Shown: positions 42,572 to 48,600 of the stretch, one piece after another
Layout of the letters: every line of letters begins with the position of its first letter
Numbering within the stretch: position 1 is the stretch's first letter
From: Mucilaginibacter sp. L294
Lineage (GTDB): Bacteria; Bacteroidota; Bacteroidia; Sphingobacteriales; Sphingobacteriaceae
Direction: 5' to 3'
DNA length: 48,600 bases
Assembly: GCF_001636615.1 (NCBI RefSeq)
Contig: NZ_LGEK01000031.1
Coordinates: forward strand, 1 to 48,600
Translations under genes and position numbers: made by a program
Notes under the pieces: model-generated
Seen by the model: the letters and a program-made list of their open reading frames with translations, nothing else
The model's database searches: none
What the model was told of the DNA's origin: nothing

Positions 42572-42592
42572 CGTAATAGGGGTTAGCGTACA

Positions 42593-42600
42593 CAAATATA
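42593..42600 (-). promoter_or_regulatory. -7 promoter box of the histidine kinase
   Basis: The minus strand reads TATATTTG (TAnnTTTG) and overlaps the alternative TTG start at 42595, arguing for the TTG at 42571, about 22 nt downstream. Confidence 0.5.
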
Positions 42601-42650
42601 CTACTCCGCGAAATACTTCTACTACTTACAGTGCTATTTTACAGTAAAAT

Positions 42651-43832
42651 TTATTTAAAAGCATTTTCGCCGGTAACATCCATTCCTGTAATCAGTAAAT
42701 GAATGTCATGCGTACCTTCATACGTAATTACCGATTCAAGGTTCATCATATGTCGCATTATTGGGTATTCGCCTGTAATTCCCATACCGCCAAGTATCTG
42801 GCGCGCCTCGCGGGCAATGTTTATAGCTATTTCAACACTGTTACGTTTAGCCATCGAGATTTGCGCGGCGGTAGCACGGCCTTCATTCTTTAAGGTAGCC
42901 AAGCGCCAAACTAAAAGTTGCCCTTTGGTTATTTCGGTGATCATTTCTGCCAGCTTTTTCTGCTGCAGTTGGAAACCGCCTATTGGCCTGCCAAACTGAA
43001 CGCGTTCTTTTGAGTAGCGCAGGGCAGTATCGTAGCAATCCATAGCGGCGCCCAAGGCACCCCAGGCTATGCCGTAACGCGCCTGGTTTAAGCAACCCAA
43101 CGGGCCTTTTAAGCCCGATACGTTTGGCAGCAGGTTTTCTTTTGGTACCTTAACATTATCAAACACCAGTTCGCCGGTGGCCGATGCGCGTAACGACCAT
43201 TTGTTATGCGTTTCGGGCGTAGTAAAGCCTTCCATACCGCGTTCTACGATCAGCCCGCGAATTTTGCCTACTTCATCCTTTGCCCATACAATGGCTATAT
43301 CAGCAAAAGGGGAGTTGGAGATCCACATTTTAGCGCCGTTTAAGATGTAATGGTCGCCAGCATCTTTTATATTGGTGACCATACCGCCCGGGTTAGAGCC
43401 ATGATCAGGCTCGGTAAGTCCGAAACAGCCCATCAACTCACCGCTGGCCAGTTTAGGCAGGTATTTATGTTTTTGCTCTTCGCTTCCATATGCATTAATG
43501 GGGAACATCACCAACGATCCTTGTACCGACGCAGTTGACCGGATGCCCGAATCGCCACGCTCAATTTCCTGCATAATAATGCCGTAGGCCATATAATCTA
43601 ACCCTGCGCCGCCATACTCAACCGGGATGGTTGGGCCAAAAGCGCCAATCTCTGCCAAACCTTTTAGCAGGTGTTTAGGGAACTCGGCCTTTTGGGCGTA
43701 ATCCTCAATAACGGGGCTCACTTCTTTTTTCACCCAATCGCGCACGCTTGCACGTATCAGCTTATGTTCTTCGCTTAAAAGCTCATCTAAAAGATAGTAA
43801 TCCGGTGCTTCATACAGGTCGGTCTTAGCCAT
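42651..43832 (-). CDS. gcdH: Acyl-CoA dehydrogenase, glutaryl-CoA dehydrogenase type
   Basis: A flavoprotein oxidising acyl-CoA. The 393-residue protein has the usual layout: an N-terminal helical domain (SEEHKLIRASVRDWVKKEV), the FAD-contacting beta domain (CFGLTEPDHGSNPGGM, HYILNGAKMWISNSPFADI), and the C-terminal helical domain with QARYGIAWGALGAAMD and the CoA-site Arg-rich KERVQFGRPIGGFQLQQ. The catalytic base is the Glu of ITYEGTHDIHLLI. The SGIRSTASVQG block and the Arg after it are typical of glutaryl-CoA dehydrogenase (lysine and tryptophan breakdown). Electron-transfer partners are not nearby. A perfect -7 box is at 43853-43860. Confidence 0.92.
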   Translation of the reverse strand: MAKTDLYEAPDYYLLDELLSEEHKLIRASVRDWVKKEVSPVIEDYAQKAEFPKHLLKGLAEIGAFGPTIPVEYGGAGLDYMAYGIIMQEIERGDSGIRSTASVQGSLVMFPINAYGSEEQKHKYLPKLASGELMGCFGLTEPDHGSNPGGMVTNIKDAGDHYILNGAKMWISNSPFADIAIVWAKDEVGKIRGLIVERGMEGFTTPETHNKWSLRASATGELVFDNVKVPKENLLPNVSGLKGPLGCLNQARYGIAWGALGAAMDCYDTALRYSKERVQFGRPIGGFQLQQKKLAEMITEITKGQLLVWRLATLKNEGRATAAQISMAKRNSVEIAINIAREARQILGGMGITGEYPIMRHMMNLESVITYEGTHDIHLLITGMDVTGENAFK

Positions 43833-43852
43833 GGTTCTGATAATTGGTTGGC

Positions 43853-43860
43853 CAAATATA
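43853..43860 (-). promoter_or_regulatory. -7 promoter box of the acyl-CoA dehydrogenase
   Basis: The minus strand reads TATATTTG (TAnnTTTG), 20 nt before the ATG at 43832. Confidence 0.5.
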
Positions 43861-44004
43861 GGGCATTTACAGGTTAGTTAAACAAGCCCAAATCGTTGTT
43901 TTTAATAAGCAGAGGCCGTTTTATGGCAAAAAGCAGGTTTAAACGGTTTAAACATATTTTTTGATGAAAAACTTTTTTTTGAGAAAGTTTTTGCAAAAGG
44001 GTTT

Positions 44005-44099
44005 TATCACGCAAAGACGCGAAGACGCAAAAAAGTTAAGGCATTTTGTTATACAGGAAATTTATTATAGAGTTGCGTCTTCGCGTCATTGCGTGAAAC
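44005..44099. repeat. Palindromic repeat (CACGCAAAGACGC family)
   Basis: Left arm CACGCAAAGACGCGAAGACG (44008-44027) and right arm, TTGCGTCTTCGCGTC then ATTGCGTG, are inverted copies around an AT-rich loop of about 45 nt. It is a different family from the CACAGAG and CGTCATTGCGAGG repeats. It sits between gcdH and folB in a 297-bp divergent region; nothing else is seen there. Confidence 0.85.
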
Positions 44100-44118
44100 A
44101 TTTTATCAAATAATAAAT

Positions 44119-44126
44119 TACTTTTG
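44119..44126 (+). promoter_or_regulatory. -7 promoter box of folB
   Basis: TACTTTTG (TAnnTTTG) ends only 4 nt before the ATG at 44131, so the transcript would start at or next to the start codon. Confidence 0.5.
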
Positions 44127-44130
44127 AAAC

Positions 44131-44487
44131 ATGATAAATGTAGCTTTAGAAGGCGCTGAGTTTTATGCCTACCATGGTTTTTACCCCGAAGAACAAGTGA
44201 TAGGCACACACTTTTTGGTAGATGTACAGGTTGGTTTTTATGCTGAAATAGATGTTGAAAAAGATAACCTGAGCAACACTGTGAACTACGAAGTGCTATA
44301 TAACATCATAGAAGATGAGATGAAGCACACCCGTAAAGTAATTGAAAGTGTGGCACAGGCTATACTGAACCGTATTACAACCGAGTTTATATTTATAGAA
44401 ACGGCCGTGGTAACCATAAAAAAACAGCACCCACCGTTCCGCGGGCCGTTAAAACAATCGGTTATTACGCTTAGTTACCATAAATAA
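44131..44487 (+). CDS. folB: Dihydroneopterin aldolase
   Basis: Cleaves dihydroneopterin to 6-hydroxymethyl-dihydropterin in folate synthesis. The 118-residue protein starts LEGAEFYAYHGFYPEEQVIGTHFLVDV, the family signature, with the active-site Lys in VTIKKQHPPFRGPL, and conserved NYEVLYNIIEDE. Length is normal for the small octameric enzyme. It is followed by a GlcD-type oxidase gene 11 nt downstream, an unrelated but co-directional gene. Confidence 0.95.
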   Translation: MINVALEGAEFYAYHGFYPEEQVIGTHFLVDVQVGFYAEIDVEKDNLSNTVNYEVLYNIIEDEMKHTRKVIESVAQAILNRITTEFIFIETAVVTIKKQHPPFRGPLKQSVITLSYHK

Positions 44488-44498
44488 CATTTACCGCC

Positions 44499-45899
44499 AT
44501 GACTACCTACACTAAAATAACACCCGATATACTTAACCGGTTAACCGCAATTGTTGATGCGGATGATATATTAACCGACCATACCGCGATTGAAAACTAT
44601 AGCCACGATGAAACCGAGGACCTGGTTTACTATCCGGAAGTTGTGGCAAAACCGCAAACGGTTGAGCAGGTATCTGCTTTAATGAAGTTTTGTAATGAGC
44701 AACTGATACCTGTTACCCCGCGCGGGGCTGGTACCGGACTGGCCGGTGGTGCATTGGCTGTAAATGGTGGTTTAATGATATCTATGGAACTTTTTAACAA
44801 CATCCTGGATATTGATGAGCAAAACCTGCAGGCCACTGTTGAGCCGGGCGTTATTACCGAAATTTTCATGAATGCCGTTGCCGAAAAAGGCCTGCTTTAC
44901 CCGGTTGACCCGGCAAGTAAGGGCAGCTGTTTTATTGGCGGCAATGTAGCCAATTGCAGCGGCGGGCCAAGGGTGGTTAAATATGGCACCATCCGCGAAT
45001 ATGTGTTAAACCTGCAAGTTGTTTTGCCATCGGGCGATATCATCTGGACGGGTGCAAACACGCTTAAATATGCATCGGGTTATAATTTAACGCAATTGCT
45101 GATAGGCAGTGAAGGTACCTTGGGTATTGTTACCAAAATAGTAACCAAGCTAATCCCAAAACCAACTCTGGATGCCTTGATGCTGGCATCATTTAGTACA
45201 AACGAAGATGCCTGCGCGGCGGTTTCCGCCATATTCAGGGCTGGGGTTGTGCCGTCAGCAGTGGAGTTTATGGAGCGCAGGGGCTTTGAATGGGTGATAG
45301 AACATGATGGTATAAATTTCGACCTGAAGGATGGGATAGGGGCTTTTTTGCTGATAGAAGCCGATGGCACCAACCAGGATGTGATATTTGCCGATTGCGA
45401 AAAGATAAACGAGGTTTTAGAACAGCATAATTGCCGGGAAGTGCTTTTTGCAGATACATCGGCACAAAAGGAAGAGCTTTGGCGCATCAGGCGCACTATG
45501 GCAGTATCGGTAAAATCAAACTCGGTTTACAAAGAGGAAGATACCGTAGTGCCACGCGCTGCCTTACCGCAGTTGATAAAAGGTATTAAAGAAATTGGCA
45601 CTAAATATGGCTTTGAATCGGTCTGTTACGGCCACGCCGGCGATGGCAACCTGCATGTAAATATTGTTAAAGCAGGCATGAGCGATGCCGACTGGAACAG
45701 CAAACTGAAGGATGGCATTACCGAAGTTTTTGAATTGACGGTGGCTTTAGGCGGTACGTTATCCGGCGAGCATGGTATCGGTTTGGTACAAAAGGATTTT
45801 ATGTCGCTGAAATACACGCCTGTGCATTTTGCTATCTGGAAAGGGATTAAAGCTATTTTTGACCCGAACGGAATTTTAAACCCCGGGAAGATATTTTGA
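44499..45899 (+). CDS. FAD-linked 2-hydroxyacid oxidase/dehydrogenase (GlcD-like)
   Basis: The 466-residue protein has an FAD-binding type-4 domain (PVTPRGAGTGLAGGALAVNGGLMISM, ATVEPGV, NCSGGPRVVKYG, IGSEGTLGIVTKI) and a C-terminal FAD-oxidase domain. The latter carries CYGHAGDGNLHVN and GTLSGEHGIGLVQKDFM, where the conserved His residues contact the flavin and a metal. It is the catalytic subunit type of glycolate or D-lactate dehydrogenases; no GlcE/GlcF genes are adjacent, so a single-protein enzyme (D-lactate dehydrogenase-like) is more likely. The substrate is not known. Its stop is followed by an AT-rich gap. Confidence 0.92.
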   Translation: MTTYTKITPDILNRLTAIVDADDILTDHTAIENYSHDETEDLVYYPEVVAKPQTVEQVSALMKFCNEQLIPVTPRGAGTGLAGGALAVNGGLMISMELFNNILDIDEQNLQATVEPGVITEIFMNAVAEKGLLYPVDPASKGSCFIGGNVANCSGGPRVVKYGTIREYVLNLQVVLPSGDIIWTGANTLKYASGYNLTQLLIGSEGTLGIVTKIVTKLIPKPTLDALMLASFSTNEDACAAVSAIFRAGVVPSAVEFMERRGFEWVIEHDGINFDLKDGIGAFLLIEADGTNQDVIFADCEKINEVLEQHNCREVLFADTSAQKEELWRIRRTMAVSVKSNSVYKEEDTVVPRAALPQLIKGIKEIGTKYGFESVCYGHAGDGNLHVNIVKAGMSDADWNSKLKDGITEVFELTVALGGTLSGEHGIGLVQKDFMSLKYTPVHFAIWKGIKAIFDPNGILNPGKIF

Positions 45900-46036
45900 T
45901 GGCTATTTATAGTTTAATGTGGTAGAATGCCCTTATAAATGAGTAAAACGAGGGTTTAAATGAGCGAACGCTGTTTTTAATAAGAATAATAGTAACTACC
46001 TTGTTCTTAGAAATTTATAAAAACACTACCTGCAAA

Positions 46037-46348
46037 ATGAAACCTATCAAAAAAACTACCGCTACAACATTGAGCAAAGTGCCTGTTAGCGCTGCATCCG
46101 TGCTAAAAAAAATCAAATCACCCCTCACGGTGAACTTCCCGATAACAAAAGACATAAATTTTGATGATTTTGAAATATCAATAAAAGTAGAGGGGCGGCA
46201 AATTGTTGTTAAACTATTAGACAGGGGAGTGCCCATTAGCCAGCAAGCTGTTCCAATAAAGAAAGTTCCTGCCCCACCACCATGGCCTAAGGATGATATT
46301 ATCAAAGCATTGGAGCAATTGCGTTTGAATTTTAATCTCTTAAAATAG
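46037..46348 (+). CDS. Small basic protein of unknown function
   Basis: The 103-residue protein begins MKPIKKTTATTLSKVPVSAAS (basic, disordered-looking), has a compact beta-rich centre (FPITKDINFDDFEISIKVEGRQIVVKLLD), and then a Pro-rich segment (PAPPPWP) and a helical end. There is no signal peptide or known motif. It precedes the LytS-type kinase by 2 nt and is very likely co-transcribed and perhaps coupled. The frame also extends to a TTG at 46001, but the ATG at 46037 is preferred. Confidence 0.72.
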   Translation: MKPIKKTTATTLSKVPVSAASVLKKIKSPLTVNFPITKDINFDDFEISIKVEGRQIVVKLLDRGVPISQQAVPIKKVPAPPPWPKDDIIKALEQLRLNFNLLK

Positions 46349-46350
46349 AC

Positions 46351-48162
46351 ATGACAACCCGAAGGTTATTTTTAATTGCTGGGTTGTTATTCATTTATTT
46401 CCCCGGGTTTTCGCAAAACAGCTTTAAATCGCTCACAAAAGCAGCGGAAGATAGTACGCAAAATCAACAATACGCCGCTGCTATAAAATTATTACTTAAG
46501 GCAAAAACCTTAAAAGGGAAAGATACGGCCTATTCTGAAAGGATAAACATGTATCTGGGTAATAACTACGAAGCACTAAATAAAATAGACTCCAGTATCT
46601 ATTATTATGGGGAAGCTGTGAAATATAGTGAGAGTAAAAAAGATTATGTCTCCCTGGTGTTTCTTTATAACCATTTGGCAAGCATAGAATTAGGTTTTAC
46701 CGGAAGATATACAAATGCAATAGCCTATTTTAAAAAACAACTGGGTTATATAAAAATCATAAAAGATAGTACGTACCTCTTTGACTGCTTTAATAATTTA
46801 GGTATAGCATATAAATACTTAAATAGCCTTGATACCGCGCTTTTTTATTTTAATAAAGTATCTGCAAGCAATTCCAGGTACAATCGCTCCAAAAATATTG
46901 CCCTGCTATTAACAGCAGACACTTATTCATTATTAAAAAAATACCCTATCGCCCTAAGTTATTACGATAGGGCAATAAAGGGTTTGACCATAGCTAATGA
47001 CAGCACAGACCTGTTCACTGCGTATGCCAACAAAGGCGATTGCCTGATGCAGCAAAACCGGTTTGAGGAAAGCATCATCAGTTTAAAAAAAGCGCAGCAA
47101 TTTATTAATCCTTACATCACAAATACAAACAAAGCCGCCTTATATCACAATTTTTCTTATGTGTATGGTAAGCAAAAGGCATTTGATAAAGCCTTTTATT
47201 TTAAAGATCTGGAGAACATTACCAAAGACAGCATCAATACCGAGAGCATAGGCAAGGCCGTTGCCGAAATGAGCGCCAAGTACGAGTTAAGGCAAAAGCA
47301 GGATAGCCTGTTTATCAACAGGCAAAAGCTAACCCTTGCCGATGTCAAAACAAAAGAAAATGAACGCAATTTCATCATCTTACTGGTGGTGCTGGTTGCC
47401 ATTACAGTATTTTTCATCAGCGTTTACCGCATCAGGCAATTAAGGTTTAAAAACTCCCTACAACAACAGGAAGCGGTACAAAACGAGCTCAAGCTACTCC
47501 ATCAATACCAACTCTCCGAAAGTGAGTTAAAGGCGATCCGTTCGCAAATGAACCCGCACTTTATGTTCAATGTGCTAAACTCTATCGAATCGTATATTAT
47601 GGATAGCGACCGGAAAACGGCCTCCAGACTTATCCAAAAGTTCGCCTCTCTAACCCGGCTGATCCTCGAAAACTCCACCAAAAGCCTGGTAACTGCAGAT
47701 AAGGAGTGGAAAGCCCTGATGCTGTACACCGAACTGGAAGCCACACGTTATAACAATTCTTTCACGTTTGAATTTATTGTTGATGATACGTTAGAATTAA
47801 AAAAATTGGTTTTACCCCCTATGCTTATTCAGCCGTTGATAGAAAATGCCATTTTGCATGGTTTAATTGCCGAAAGCAGGAGCGATGCCCATTTAGCGGT
47901 ACGATTGGAAAAGATAGCAACCGGCATTTGCATAACGGTATCTGATAACGGCCTGGGGATGGAGAAAAGCGCAAAAATGCCCAAGAAACTTGCCGGCGTT
48001 AAAGAAAAATCTATCGGGATAGCATCCATCAAAGAGCGTATTGAGATGATCAACCTTCAGAATAAAACAACTGCCGCAAGGTTTAGTATTACTGCTGGTG
48101 AGAATGGGGTAGGGACAGTAGCTATGGTTTGTTTGCCGGGTTTAACTGAACCTTTAAGTTAA
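46351..48162 (+). CDS. TPR sensor histidine kinase, LytS/YehU type
   Basis: The 603-residue protein has a signal peptide (LFLIAGLLFIYFPGFSQ), about five TPR-like repeats (about 30-290), one transmembrane helix (about 330-352), a coiled coil, and a His_kinase domain. It shows the phospho-acceptor in MNPHFMFNVLNSIESYI, then PLIENAILHGL (N box), DNGLGM and the SIKERIEMINLQN block. This type usually works with a LytTR-domain regulator, but the next gene is on the opposite strand and the contig ends. The ligand and partner are unknown. Two bases separate it from the 103-residue gene upstream. Confidence 0.9.
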   Translation: MTTRRLFLIAGLLFIYFPGFSQNSFKSLTKAAEDSTQNQQYAAAIKLLLKAKTLKGKDTAYSERINMYLGNNYEALNKIDSSIYYYGEAVKYSESKKDYVSLVFLYNHLASIELGFTGRYTNAIAYFKKQLGYIKIIKDSTYLFDCFNNLGIAYKYLNSLDTALFYFNKVSASNSRYNRSKNIALLLTADTYSLLKKYPIALSYYDRAIKGLTIANDSTDLFTAYANKGDCLMQQNRFEESIISLKKAQQFINPYITNTNKAALYHNFSYVYGKQKAFDKAFYFKDLENITKDSINTESIGKAVAEMSAKYELRQKQDSLFINRQKLTLADVKTKENERNFIILLVVLVAITVFFISVYRIRQLRFKNSLQQQEAVQNELKLLHQYQLSESELKAIRSQMNPHFMFNVLNSIESYIMDSDRKTASRLIQKFASLTRLILENSTKSLVTADKEWKALMLYTELEATRYNNSFTFEFIVDDTLELKKLVLPPMLIQPLIENAILHGLIAESRSDAHLAVRLEKIATGICITVSDNGLGMEKSAKMPKKLAGVKEKSIGIASIKERIEMINLQNKTTAARFSITAGENGVGTVAMVCLPGLTEPLS

Positions 48163-48168
48163 ACTACA

Positions 48169-48260
48169 CGTCATTGCGAGCGTAGCGTGGCAATCTTCGA
48201 TAGAAAAGTGGGCGGATAAGCATGTAGAGCGCTTCGTTCCTAACGATTACGCGCGGAGGA
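48169..48260. repeat. Degenerate CGTCATTGCGAG repeat
   Basis: CGTCATTGCGAG (48169-48180), then TGGCAATCTTCG and the inverted GCTTCGTTCCTAACGATTACG. It is a degenerate member of the inverted-repeat family at 11333-11467, located between the kinase and the partial gene. Confidence 0.7.
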
Positions 48261-48283
48261 GAGGTAATATAAAAATCTCTTAA

Positions 48284-48580
48284 CTACTTATGGACACTCT
48301 TTTTTAAAAGCCTATTTTCAAAATACAGTTTTTTGATTTGTGTATTCTTTAGTAAGGCCGTATCCTTTTCGATTATAGCATTAACCCAATCGGGGGCAAC
48401 GTATTCGATGATTTTTTGATCTTTTTTAGTTGCAAGAAAATAAAACTCATGTACAAGCTGGTTTACCGCATTTGATAGCCCCGCAAGGTCTTGTGAGTAA
48501 TTATAATTCCAACGATGTTTAAGATATACATTATCTATTTTTAACCAAAATAATGCTAAAGAGCTTTTAAGACTGGAATT
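48284..48580 (-). CDS. Partial hypothetical protein, 5' end missing at contig edge
   Basis: A minus-strand frame that enters from the contig edge and ends at 48284 (98 residues seen: NSSLKSSLALFWLKIDNVYL...). It is charged and helical, with no recognisable domain. The preceding residues MCIRDS come from the adapter and are not part of the protein. The true start and the missing N-terminal part lie outside the window. Confidence 0.75.
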   Translation of the reverse strand, partial: NSSLKSSLALFWLKIDNVYLKHRWNYNYSQDLAGLSNAVNQLVHEFYFLATKKDQKIIEYVAPDWVNAIIEKDTALLKNTQIKKLYFENRLLKKSVHK

Positions 48581-48581
48581 A

Positions 48582-48600
48582 CTGTCTCTTATACACATCT
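48582..48600. other. Nextera mosaic-end adapter (artefact)
   Basis: CTGTCTCTTATACACATCT, the reverse complement of the first 19 bases of the window. It is library adapter, not genome. Confidence 0.97.

Overview
The window looks like the chromosome of a member of the Bacteroidota, most probably Sphingobacteriaceae (Mucilaginibacter or Pedobacter type). The evidence is many Bacteroidetes-type -7 promoter boxes (TAnnTTTG), weak Shine-Dalgarno signals, long TPR-plus-histidine-kinase proteins, an OmpA/PD40 lipid-envelope protein, lysyl-rich AT-biased small lipoproteins, a LytS-type kinase and families of palindromic intergenic repeats. The first 19 and last 19 bases are Nextera transposase mosaic ends left on the contig. 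The window is therefore a complete contig with adapter at both ends, and the reading frames that begin MCIRDS there are artefacts.

Layout. 1-6.2 kb: core genes dnaB, rlmB, manC and recQ. 6.4-10.2 kb: OmpA/PD40 protein, queE, a lipoprotein and a Rieske protein. 10.4-14.7 kb: folD, lepA and a pair of zinc-ribbon membrane proteins. 14.7-20.4 kb: a clan-A-like glycosidase, a Y-family polymerase, tandem hairpin repeats, a DinB-like protein, two small envelope proteins and an acyl-CoA thioesterase. 20.5-23.1 kb: metE under a cobalamin riboswitch. 23.2-28.2 kb: palindromic repeats, a DEAD-box-type helicase with DEFD in motif II, an iteron-rich non-coding stretch, an Omp85-type barrel and a conserved protein of unknown function. 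28.3-31.8 kb: a multispan membrane protein, a small membrane protein, then a DUF3095 protein translationally coupled to a BLUF blue-light sensor. 31.8-33.7 kb: a small conserved protein, a secreted metzincin-like protease and a two-gene nucleotidyltransferase module. 33.7-35.7 kb: an NtrC-type regulator and the RNase P RNA gene rnpB. 35.7-38.8 kb: an exported protein and a Sco/cytochrome c operon. 38.9-42.6 kb: a 29-codon peptide gene, a GH1 beta-glucosidase and a TPR histidine kinase. 42.6-48.6 kb: glutaryl-CoA-type dehydrogenase, folB, a GlcD-type oxidase, a small protein plus LytS-type kinase, and a truncated gene.

The two signals I would follow first are these. (1) The DUF3095-BLUF pair at 30204-31795. 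The DUF3095 protein keeps the two metal-binding aspartates and the asparagine of class III nucleotide cyclases at the expected spacing, but lacks the base-selecting lysine and the transition-state arginine. It overlaps a fully canonical BLUF domain by one base, so this may be a split, divergent light-controlled nucleotide enzyme. (2) The nucleotidyltransferase/53-aa protein module at 32963-33705. It is bounded by a perfect 30-bp direct repeat made from the last codons of the neighbouring regulator gene, as if it had inserted at that gene's 3' end.

Other points of note are an apparent missing start codon in manC, promoters so close to the ATG of dnaB, lepA, queE and folB that their mRNAs should be nearly leaderless, and at least five different families of palindromic intergenic repeats. 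No tRNA genes, rRNA genes, insertion sequences, prophage genes or CRISPR arrays were seen.
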